Positions 17,354 through 26,388 of a DNA stretch of 64,000 nucleotides are shown here, piece by piece. The number at the start of each line of letters is the position of its first letter. Within the stretch, counting starts at the first letter, position 1. A program made the position numbers and the translations under genes. A model generated the notes under the pieces. That model was not told the origin of the DNA. It saw only the letters and a program-made list of their open reading frames with translations, and made no database searches. This DNA comes from Lewinellaceae bacterium (GTDB lineage Bacteria > Bacteroidota > Bacteroidia > Chitinophagales > Saprospiraceae), in contig JADJRC010000012.1 of NCBI GenBank assembly GCA_016712415.1, positions 62,001-126,000 of the forward strand. Direction: 5' to 3'.

Positions 17354-18381
17354 AAACACTATTTACGTTTTGGTTTGCCTTATTGCTCACCGCCACAGTC
17401 AGCGCCCAGGCGTTTACCGTCCCCGATACCCTTATTATTGAAAACTTTGAAAACGACCCCACTACCAATATGCTGACGGTGCCAAGCGGCGACGATCTGC
17501 AGTGGGTTAATTACGATCAGGATCACGAACTGGGACTGTGTGTTACAGGAGGTGCAACGCCTTACGGATGGTGGCAGGAAGGAGACTTCAGTGTGCCTAA
17601 TTCCAACCAGACAACCAACAGCGCCTTTACCAGTTGTTCCTACCTGGCAGATGAAGATGTGCGCAATGCCAACTGGCTTATTACCAGTCCGGTAACTATT
17701 CCGGACAGTTCCTTCCGACTCTGCTGGCGTTCGCTGTCTTACTACGGCCCCGGTTATGTCGACGGGTATCATGTGCTGGTCTCGGAATCGTCCAACGATC
17801 CCGATTCGTTTAAGGTAACCTTGTTTGCAGCAGCCGAAATGACCGCCAATTCCGCTCCCGTGGGTTCCCTCGACCCGGCTGATTATGGTTATTCGGATGG
17901 ATACCTGCATGCCGACAACTACACCGACACCACATATTTCTTCCTCGACTATTCAGAAGGACCACCTTTTTACCACGGCCGGCTGGAGCCACATTCGGTC
18001 CAGCTCAATTCTTTTGCCGGGAAGACCATCTATATCGCATTCCTGCACGACTCGCAGAATGATTTCCTGCTGCAGATAGACGATATTGTCATTTCCAATA
18101 CGCCCACCAGCTCCACCAGAACACCGGATCAGATACTGGCCTTTCAGGTGATGCCGAACCCTGTGCGCGATGGGGCTTATTTTTCCTGGTCGCTAAAAAC
18201 AGCCCAGGAAAGCATGTTGACGGTAATGGACAACTCGGGCAGTATGGTTTTCCAGCGGTTCTTCAGCAGCCGCGCCGAGGGCTTGTATTTCCTGGAAACA
18301 CAGCAGCTGGAGGCCGGCGTTTATTTCTGCACGCTTGAAACAGTTTCCGGGAAAGCGACAACGAAAATGATAAAACTGTAA
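17350..18381 (+). CDS. T9SS cargo protein with jelly-roll-like domain and type A sorting domain
   Basis: A 343-residue secreted protein. The signal peptide MKTLFTFWFALLLTATVSAQ is followed by a choice-of-anchor-J/MAM-like region (LIIENFENDP, ANWLITSPV, YHVLVSESSNDPDSF, KTIYIAFLHDSQNDF, LQIDDIVI). The last ~80 residues form a T9SS type A sorting domain (FQVMPNPVRDGAYFSW to the basic end TTKMIKL). The family is exported across the outer membrane and cleaved or anchored at the surface; no catalytic motif is seen. The ATG overlaps the stop of the heptose kinase, suggesting translational coupling. Function unknown; probably binding or adhesive. Confidence 0.85.
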   Translation: MKTLFTFWFALLLTATVSAQAFTVPDTLIIENFENDPTTNMLTVPSGDDLQWVNYDQDHELGLCVTGGATPYGWWQEGDFSVPNSNQTTNSAFTSCSYLADEDVRNANWLITSPVTIPDSSFRLCWRSLSYYGPGYVDGYHVLVSESSNDPDSFKVTLFAAAEMTANSAPVGSLDPADYGYSDGYLHADNYTDTTYFFLDYSEGPPFYHGRLEPHSVQLNSFAGKTIYIAFLHDSQNDFLLQIDDIVISNTPTSSTRTPDQILAFQVMPNPVRDGAYFSWSLKTAQESMLTVMDNSGSMVFQRFFSSRAEGLYFLETQQLEAGVYFCTLETVSGKATTKMIKL

Positions 18382-18437
18382 AGTTTTTCTTTTCTTTGCG
18401 CCGTCCTTTTATTGATACATCAGTCCTTTGAAATCTT

Positions 18438-19328
18438 ATGCTTAGTCGTCGCAGCGTTCGAATTAAAGTGATGCAATTATTGTACATGCTCAATCGCGAC
18501 GAGCAACTTGCTTTCCCCAACCTGGTGAAAGAGTACAATGACGGCATCTGGAAAACCTACGAACTCTATATTTTTCACCTGTATGTGCTGCTTAAAGTAG
18601 CCCAATATGCAGAAAAAGATGCTGTGACCCGCGCGGCCAAGCATTTGCCGACAGATGAGGACAAGGTCTTTGTGCCCAGATTGTACACCAATCCCTGCAT
18701 ACAAAGCCTTGCCAACCACGTCGAATTCCTGAAAATTGCAGCGAAGTATAAGTCGAACGAGGGTATAGACGAAGACCACATCCGCACCCTCTATCAATCT
18801 TTCGACGATACGCCCGAATACAAGGCATATCTGGCATTGCCGGAACCGGCCAACGAAGACCACACAAAAATTCTGCTTGAACTGTACCGTTTTCTGGTCA
18901 ACCACGACATCTTTATCGAGATGTCGGAAGACCGGTACAACAACTGGCAGGACGACGAGTCGCTGGTAGTGGGCGCGATCAAAAAAACCATCAAGGCAAT
19001 GCCGCTGGAAGGGCCATTTTACCATGAATTTGAACCCTCCGACGAAACAGTCCGCGAATTTGGGGAACAGTTGCTTCGCAAAACCTGTCAGGAAGACCAG
19101 GCTTTATTCGAACATATCGAACCCACGCTCAAGAACTGGGACGCAGAACGGGTAGCAGTACTCGATATGATCATGCTGAAAATGGCACTGTGCGAACTGC
19201 TCCACTTCCCTACCATACCTACCAAAGTGACGCTCAACGAATTTGTGGAAATTTCAAAAGTGTATTCCACCGATAAAAGCAAAGATTTCATCAACGGTAT
19301 TCTTGACCGCCTGATGAAAAATTGCTGA
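18438..19328 (+). CDS. nusB: Transcription antitermination protein NusB (long Bacteroidota form)
   Basis: NusB binds boxA RNA with S10 to support rRNA transcription antitermination. The 296 residues are about twice the length of enterobacterial NusB, the usual Bacteroidota form. The N-terminal RRSVRIKVMQLLYMLN is a basic helix as in NusB. The C-terminal part carries the family signature IPTKVTLNEFVEISKVYSTDKSKDFINGILDRL. The middle insert is helical and poorly conserved. A strong bidirectional hairpin terminator follows at 19392-19430. Cytoplasmic. Confidence 0.92.
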   Translation: MLSRRSVRIKVMQLLYMLNRDEQLAFPNLVKEYNDGIWKTYELYIFHLYVLLKVAQYAEKDAVTRAAKHLPTDEDKVFVPRLYTNPCIQSLANHVEFLKIAAKYKSNEGIDEDHIRTLYQSFDDTPEYKAYLALPEPANEDHTKILLELYRFLVNHDIFIEMSEDRYNNWQDDESLVVGAIKKTIKAMPLEGPFYHEFEPSDETVREFGEQLLRKTCQEDQALFEHIEPTLKNWDAERVAVLDMIMLKMALCELLHFPTIPTKVTLNEFVEISKVYSTDKSKDFINGILDRLMKNC

Positions 19329-19391
19329 AAGAAGAGAAGATCGTGAAGGAAGGCCGGGGGACTGATCGAGTAAAAAGCCGAAACAAATCAT

Positions 19392-19430
19392 AAAAAACCC
19401 GAATGGCAATGACACCATTCGGGTTTTTTT
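19392..19430. terminator. Bidirectional terminator between nusB and the SprB-like gene
   Basis: The inverted repeat AAAAAACCCGAATGG / CCATTCGGGTTTTTTT encloses an 8-9-base loop (19392-19406 and 19415-19430). It has A-runs on one side and T-runs on the other. It can stop transcription from nusB (+) and from the convergent adhesin gene (-). Confidence 0.85.
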
Positions 19431-19449
19431 ATTGGCTGCCGGCAAGAGA

Positions 19450-22400
19450 TTACTTCAACAGCGTCACATCTCCTTTGTTCGTGTACGTCTCCCCGTTGCC
19501 GCAGGTCACGCGCAGGTACCAGGCGTACGAGTCGGGTGTGAGCTCTTTGCCTTTGAATGTGCCGTCCCAGCCCTGTGCCTGCGGGTCTTCTGTTTCATAG
19601 ACCTTTTCGCCCCAGCGGTCCCACACCACAAAATACAACTCCGTGATGTTCACACCCCTGACGATAAAGAAATCGTTGTTCGAATCGTTGTTGGGGGTAA
19701 ACGCCTTGGGTACGAAGATAAACGGTTCGATACATTCGCCGGTCATGAAGAATACCCGCACCGATGCGGTATCCTCGCAGAGCCCATCGGCAGTGGCCGT
19801 TACGATATATTCCGTATCCTCATCGGGAGAGGCGTTTGGATTGGCCGTTTCGGCGCCGGTCAGCGACGAAGAGGGCGTCCATTCGTACGTGATGTTGTTG
19901 CTGTTGCTGGTTACGGTTGCCATCAACTCGGTGGATTGTCCGGGACAAATAGTGTCCTTACCGAGTACTTCTGCCGATACGCTGATGCTGATTACATCTA
20001 CCACAAACTGCATGGTGTCCTTGCACCCGAACTGGTTCGAGGCTTCGACCGTGTAGGTTGTTGATGCCGTCGGGGCGACGACAGGGTTGGCTATCGGGTC
20101 CAGCGCAGGCGTCCATTGATAGGAAAGCACATCACCCTGGTCGAGGTTGGTGATATTCAACTCGGTGCTTTCACCGAGACATATCTTCCGGTTCTCCGGT
20201 TCGGCGTCGATATCCACCTGGGCGTTGTTGATGGCAATGGAGTCGACAGCCATACAACCGGGAGCATTTTGCGCCATGACGTAGTACATGCCGTTTGGAA
20301 CCGGTGTCACGACGAGTGAGTCGCTGGTCTCAGGGAGGGTAGGGTTGAACCCTGGATTGTCTGCCCAGGTGAACACATCGGCATTGCTGTTCAATACTTT
20401 TATGGTAAACTGCCCGTCGGAACACAGAATCTGATCTTCAGGTAAATCAACAGTCGGCGCCTCCTGGGGAAATACTGTTACAGAGTCCGTAACGGTACAT
20501 CCGCCATTGCTGATCATAACGATATAAAGCGTTGTGTCGGTTGGCGACACCTCCGGATTGGGGTTGGTTGGATCGAGATTGGGATCGTTTGGCTCAGAAA
20601 CCCAGGTGTAATCGTAACCCGCATTGAAATTGGGGTTCAGCGCTACACTGTTGTCGGGGCAGAGCGGTTTTTCGCTGCTGATCGAATCGTTCACGACGTT
20701 GATCTCTATCTGGGCCGTAACAGTGTCGGTGCAACCTGTTACATCGGTTACGGTAAGGGTTACGGTCACCGGCATTTCATCGGTAAAGGTAATCAGCGGG
20801 TTTTGCATGCTGGAAGTATCGCCCGTAGAGAACGACCAGTTCCAGGAGGCAAGCGGGTTGCTGTGGATGGTCTGGTCGGTGAACTGGACGATGGCCTGTT
20901 CTGTACAGGCCTCGTAATTGTTGGTTATGGCTGCGAGAACGGCCGCGCCCGGCAGAACGGTTATTGTCGTGTCGAAGGGTATAACGCAGTTCTCTGAGGA
21001 AGTGAACGTAACCGTATAGACCCCGTCGATGGCATACGTATGCGTGGGGTTGGTAGCTACGCTGGTACTGTCGTCGCCAAAATTCCAGGTGCCGCTGATA
21101 CCGCTGGTGTTCTGGAAATCGACGAGGAGGCCCTTGCACAAGTCGGCGGAAATATCGCCGTCAAGCGAAATGCTGGGTTGCAGGGTAATCTGGGTGATGA
21201 ACTCCCGCACACAGTCGAACTGATTGGAGACCGTTACGGTCACGGTGTAGTTGCCGGCAGGGCCAATTGCCGTCACATCAGCTGCGCCTTGCGGCGAAAT
21301 CACCAGGTTCGGGCTGCTGGAAGTCCAGGAATAATTCAGGTTGTCGACCGGATCGAGGTTGGTTACGCTGAGGGGTAAAGCGATGTTTTCGCATCCCGAC
21401 ACAGTGGCATCGAACGAAACGTCGACATCAACGCTGTTCCCGGTCAACTGCACGTCCTCCGTTTCGGTGCAGCCGTAAATATCCGTGGCGACGACGGTAA
21501 ATGTTGTCTGCCCCATGGCCATTACATCTACCATGGAGGCCATGCCTACGGTGTCGCCATTGCTGTTGGTCCAGACAAAGGTGGACGTCACGTTTGCATT
21601 GACCGAGGCAGTCAACGTTGCGACGGTATCGCAGGTGACAATGGAGTCGTTCAGAACGCTCAACTGGATCGGAACGACGCGTATGACTTTGATATCTACC
21701 GTATCGGAGCATTGGCCGTTATTGGCAACCAATTGATAATCAGTCGTTTCCGCAGGATCGGCTATTACGTTGAGCGAATCGGGGTTAAACGTAAGCCCGG
21801 TCATGGGCGACCAGGTGTAGGTATTGCCTGCTGCGCCGGTAACGGAGATGGGTATGGGCGCATTGTCGCAATCAAAGACGGGTGTGGACACACTTACCGT
21901 CACTTCAGGTATAGATTTGATCTCGAAGGGCGCCGTGAACGTACTGGAACAACCCGCATTGGTGGTGACGGTCAGTTCCACAGTGCCGGTTTCATTGGCA
22001 AAGAATGTGATAATCGGGGGTGTTTGCTGGCTGGACTGCGTAGGCCCGCCGCTCCACAGGATATTCCAGTCCCATCCCGTAATGGTGCCGTACTGGTCGG
22101 TGGAAGCGTCCTGAAATTGAACGGTTATCGAATCTCCGAGGCATTCCAGCACTTCTAGGTTCCAGTTTGCCATAGGGTTGGAAAGCACCCCGATATCTGC
22201 CACGCCGATGGCGGTACAGCCTTTGGAGTCGGTCACGACAACGGGGTAGGCTCCCGGGGCCAGGTCTGTCAGGTTCGGGCCGTTTACGGTTGAACTGTCC
22301 GGGTACGTCCAGACGTAGTTATACGGCGAAGTGCCGTGGGAGGCGATGGCCATGGCGGTTCCGGTGCTGTCGCCCATGCAATTAACGTCCGTATCCGTTA

Positions 22401-23845
22401 CATCGACTTCGACCTGGTTGTGGGCGCCGACTACCGCTGTTGCCGTACCCATACAGCCGTTATTGGGGTCGGTTACGGTGACGGATACGACGGTGCCGGC
22501 AGGGATACTGTTGATCTGCGACACATTCGGGTTGGGTTGTGGCAGCCACTGGTAATTATAGACGCCGGTAGGCGGGTTCACAAGGGCCGTCGCCATACCG
22601 TTGTCGACGCCCGGGCATTCTGCTTTGGAGATAATCAGGGTTATGTCGAGGCCGGAAATGGAGTCGACAGTCACGGTAAAATCATGCTGACAGCCGTTGG
22701 CGTCGAAAACACAAACGTAGTAGTCGCCGGGGCCCAGGTCGCAGGCTGTAGGGCCTGTTACGCCGATCACCGGCCAGTTGTACGTGTAGGGTGGGGTGCC
22801 ACCGACACCCTGCACCGTGACACAGCCGTTGTTGGCGCCGCAGGCGGGCGAATTGGATACCACTTCTGCGTCGAGCGGGGTGGGTATATGCACCGTATCC
22901 GTATCAAACGCCTTGCAGCCGTTCTTGTCGGTCACAGTCACCGAATACGCGCCTGCGGGAATGCCCTGCTGCCCCTGACCAATACTGTCGTTGTTCCAGG
23001 AAAACGTGTACGGCATAACGCCGCCCGCTACGGCAGCGAATACCGCGCCTCCGTTGGGCAGGTTGGCACATGGAATATTTGTGACCATCACGTCCACAAG
23101 CAGAGGCGGGTGGTCTGTCAGGATGACGGTGTCGGCATAGGTGCAACCCTTGGAATCGGTGATGGTAAGGCTGTATTCGCCGGCGGGGATATTGACAAGG
23201 TTCTGATTGGAAACGCCGTTGCTCCAGGTCCAGGTAAACGGCGGATTGGTTCCAAAAACCGTAATTCCGATGGCGCCGCTCGCTTCGCCGTTGCACTTGG
23301 GCTTGGTAAAGACATAGCTCGGCAGAAATGCTGCGATCGGGGCGACATTATATGCCTTAACCGTCGAACAGCTGTTGGCATCGGTAACGGTGACGAAATA
23401 AGTGCCCTGGGCATTGACCTGGATTTCCTGTGTAAGATCGTTGGTATTCCACTCATACGTGTAGGGCTGGGTGCCGCCGCTTGGGTTGGCGGTGAGTGTG
23501 CCGGTTACGCTGTTGCAGCCCAGTCCGGATGCCGTAATCGTCGCCTCCAGGGGATCGGGCTGGGTAACGGCTACATTCCCGGTAGCTGTTAGCCCGTCCT
23601 GATCCGTTACGGTTACGAAGTAGGTGCCCGCGCCGAGACCGAAGTTGGTCTGGCCGGCCTGACCATTGTCCCACAGATAGGTATAAGGCTGGTTGCCACC
23701 CGTTGGCGTAACGGTAGCGGAGCCATTGGTAAAGCCGTTGCAGCTGGGCTCATCGATGGCGAAGGAAAGTTGGATAGCTTGTCCGTTCGCCACATTCGCA
23801 ACGAGTATCAGTAGCCAAAACGCCGAAAAAAAGGCCGTATTTCAT
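19450..23845 (-). CDS. Giant SprB-repeat/PKD surface adhesin with T9SS type B sorting domain
   Basis: A surface protein of about 1464 residues after correction. The N-terminal half has about seven SprB-type repeats, each with the pattern of G(T/N)xPYTYxW, then LGAGTYFVTVTDxxGC-type endings. The middle is made of PKD and Ig-like modules (GTWNFGDDSTSVATNPTHTY, ASWNWSFSTGDTSS). The C-terminal ~85 residues are a gliding-motility-associated (type B) sorting domain: FVPKAFTPNNDSNNDFF, DRWGEKVYE, GWDGTFKGKEL and YAWYLRV. The signal peptide is separated by one extra T in the run 23826-23832. With six instead of seven T residues the ATG at 23843-23845 reads MKYGLFSAFWLLILVAN in frame; without correction the first usable start is a GTG at 23793. 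Its locus of PorP/SprF and two PD40-OmpA proteins suggests T9SS-dependent surface display, adhesion or gliding. Confidence 0.88.
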
Positions 23846-23891
23846 GCAGTAAGGAATTTTACAAAAGATATTATCCATGGTTTTCGGATGC

Positions 23892-26306
23892 TTAGTTTTT
23901 GAATAAACGCACTTCGAGAATCTCGGCACGGCGCTCGCGGGATGCTTCGGGGCTGAATACCGGACGGCGTTTGTCGCGCGCGTCGTCGCTCACGCCGGGC
24001 GTCGCCTCGCTTTCCCCAAGCGGCAGCGTGGACACTTTCAACTGCCCGGTCCGGATATACGACTCGAAGATGCCGTTCTCGTATTTCCTGAAATAATTGC
24101 GCACACTGGCGATACGCCGCTGGGTCAGCGCCAGGTTGTATTCAGACGTAGCCAGCGGGCTGGCAAAAGCCTTTACCATGATCTCGATACTTGAGCCGCC
24201 TTTCAGAAACAGATCGAGGTTGCTCGTGAAGAGTTCCAGTTTAACAAAGCCGCCGTGTATTTCCTCATCGAAGAAGCGGCTCAGTTGTGCAACGGCTTCT
24301 TCCTTTTCCGTGCCCGATAATCCCGTTGTATATCGCTGAATAAAGGCCTCTTTCCGCGCCTCATAGCGGTCGATGGTCTGGTCGTAAGCCTGGCGGGTAC
24401 TGGTAGCCCAGGTGCGCGGATCGGGCTGGTCGTTGTCGAAAAACAAGGTAATGGGCAAGTAAGCGCTCATCGACGCCGGAGTCAGGAACAGGTTTTTGGT
24501 AATTGTACTTCCTGCTATGACTGCCCGCAGTTCTTCTGCCGTAACCACAACCGTATCGGGCAAAAAGCCCTCTTTTTCCGCAGTGATGGTAAACATGCGC
24601 CTTCCGCCAACGTTCATTTTCGATTCGTTGCTTTCCGTGCCGGTAAATTTTTCATCGGCTGCTATGCCGGGTATTTCGTAGAGTCTTACCTGAACGCCAT
24701 TGAGCGGCTCTTTGGTCCATTTGTGGAATGTTTTGACCGCAAGGGCAATCTCCGGAGTGAGGTACAGTTTTTCAACAAACCTGCGGTCTTTGGGCAATGT
24801 ATTGGTAGAGAAATAAACGGTATCAGACGTATAGAACTCCTTCTGTCCGATAACCATGTATTGTTTCTTCCGGAGTACACTGAAATCCGCTTCGTTTTTA
24901 TCGCCGGAAAAGCGATTCAGGCCTTGCTTTTCGGCAGCAACCTCCGTTAATGTGAACAAAACCTCCGTTAGAGAGTCCTGAAAAGGCAGCGAAAAAGAAA
25001 GGGTTTTGAGGTCGACCGGCAGGTAGTTACCCCGGTAAATATCGTAACAGCACGCGTCGGCTGCGACGGTGGCCGATTCCTCCCGGTTGGAGGTCAGCCA
25101 AAATGTATTGTCGTTTTGCAGTGCAAAGTACAGGTCGTCGTAACTGCTGTTCAGGGGCACATTGAGGTGCTCGGGTTCCAGCCAGGTATTGTTGCTCAGG
25201 ATTGACTTGTAAATATCGAACCCGCCAATAGTTGGACGCCCTTTGGTGCTGAAAAACAGGGCGTTGTCATTTTCATAATAATAAGGCGTGATGTCGTCGC
25301 TTTTGGTATTCAGCGCGGTCAGGTTTTCCGGTTTGGCAAAACTGCCTGTTTCGGAAAAGCGGACGCGCCACAGATCGAACCCGCCTTTGCCGCCGGGGCA
25401 ATTGCTGGAGTAATACAGATCGTAGTATCCGTTTCCGGTAGGCCGGATGTTCGGCTGTGTTGCCGAGAACCCTTCAATATTTACAGAAGCGGGCAATTTA
25501 GCGGGATTTGACCATCCGGCAGCCGTTTTTTGGCTGAAATACAGTTCGCAGGAAATGTCCACAACGTCGACATAATCGCACATGTTGAAGACAAGCACGC
25601 GCCCGTCCGGACTAATCGACATGTTGGCGGTATGCCGCTTGGGGTCGTTCCAGGCAGCCGGGAAAGCCTCATCCGTTCCATGCGCCTCCATAATCCGGAC
25701 GATGGGGCGGGGCGGGTAGTTTTTGTCGCCCCACTGAATGTCGCGGAAAGAGGAGTAGAACAAGGTGTCGCCATACATCATCGCGCCAAAGTCCGATTGG
25801 TCGGTATTGGGTGTGCCGTAGGGCAGGCGTTCGATGGTAATGCTGTTGTCGGGAGTAGTCAACTGCTCCAGGGCCCAGAGGCATTGTTCAATATCCTGTT
25901 CCGCCTCTTTGCGGAACGAAGTGCCCGAGGCGGTCTTTGCGGTGTAGCGCCGGTACAGGCGGATCGCTTCATCGTATTTGCCCAGGTATTTTTTTACGGA
26001 AGCCAGGAGGAAGACGGCATCCGGGAAGATTCCTTTTTGATCGTTTTCGAGCGTTTTTTGGTAATAGGCCTCTGCCTGCCCGTAAGCGCCGAACTGGCGG
26101 GCAGCATCCGCATAGCGGTATGAAACATCGAGTCGGGTTGGCTCCATTTCGAGGACTTTTCCAAAATATTGCATGGCGGCGTAATAGTCATGTGCCTCCA
26201 GGGCGTTGTTAGCGGCGTTTTCGTAGGCTCGTGGTGTCTGTGCGCTTGCATTTACTGCAAACACAATAGAGCACACGCTGATTGTGGCCCTTACAAACTT
26301 GTTCAT
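23892..26306 (-). CDS. TPR-PD40-OmpA protein (PorE-like), paralog 1
   Basis: 804 residues with signal peptide MNKFVRATISVCSIVFAVNA. Order: TPR-like helices at about residues 25-150 (NALEAHDYYAAMQYFGKVLEMEP), PD40-type beta-propeller blades at about 160-440 (NMSISPDGRVLVFNM, GYYDLYYSSNCPGGKGGFDLW, ALFFSTKGRPTIGGFDIY), a carboxypeptidase-regulatory-like module at about 520-620, and a C-terminal OmpA-like domain. The OmpA part begins LPITLFFDNDQPDP and ends ERRAEILEVRLF. The architecture resembles PorE of the T9SS, which ties secretion components to peptidoglycan. The canonical peptidoglycan motif GHTD is replaced by KAFASPLAT, and about 75 helical residues are inserted. It lies 46 bases upstream of the SprB-like adhesin. 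Confidence 0.82.
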   Translation of the reverse strand: MNKFVRATISVCSIVFAVNASAQTPRAYENAANNALEAHDYYAAMQYFGKVLEMEPTRLDVSYRYADAARQFGAYGQAEAYYQKTLENDQKGIFPDAVFLLASVKKYLGKYDEAIRLYRRYTAKTASGTSFRKEAEQDIEQCLWALEQLTTPDNSITIERLPYGTPNTDQSDFGAMMYGDTLFYSSFRDIQWGDKNYPPRPIVRIMEAHGTDEAFPAAWNDPKRHTANMSISPDGRVLVFNMCDYVDVVDISCELYFSQKTAAGWSNPAKLPASVNIEGFSATQPNIRPTGNGYYDLYYSSNCPGGKGGFDLWRVRFSETGSFAKPENLTALNTKSDDITPYYYENDNALFFSTKGRPTIGGFDIYKSILSNNTWLEPEHLNVPLNSSYDDLYFALQNDNTFWLTSNREESATVAADACCYDIYRGNYLPVDLKTLSFSLPFQDSLTEVLFTLTEVAAEKQGLNRFSGDKNEADFSVLRKKQYMVIGQKEFYTSDTVYFSTNTLPKDRRFVEKLYLTPEIALAVKTFHKWTKEPLNGVQVRLYEIPGIAADEKFTGTESNESKMNVGGRRMFTITAEKEGFLPDTVVVTAEELRAVIAGSTITKNLFLTPASMSAYLPITLFFDNDQPDPRTWATSTRQAYDQTIDRYEARKEAFIQRYTTGLSGTEKEEAVAQLSRFFDEEIHGGFVKLELFTSNLDLFLKGGSSIEIMVKAFASPLATSEYNLALTQRRIASVRNYFRKYENGIFESYIRTGQLKVSTLPLGESEATPGVSDDARDKRRPVFSPEASRERRAEILEVRLFKN

Positions 26307-26388
26307 GGTTATGTACGGTTTTCCCGGGCGGGAGATTATGGGGGATTAAACTAAGGTTTGATCGGGCGGGGAATAACAGGACTAAACG

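Noticed and set aside
22336..23592. Plus-strand frame of 418 residues
   Set aside because: Antisense to the SprB repeats of the adhesin; its repeats mirror those of the real gene.
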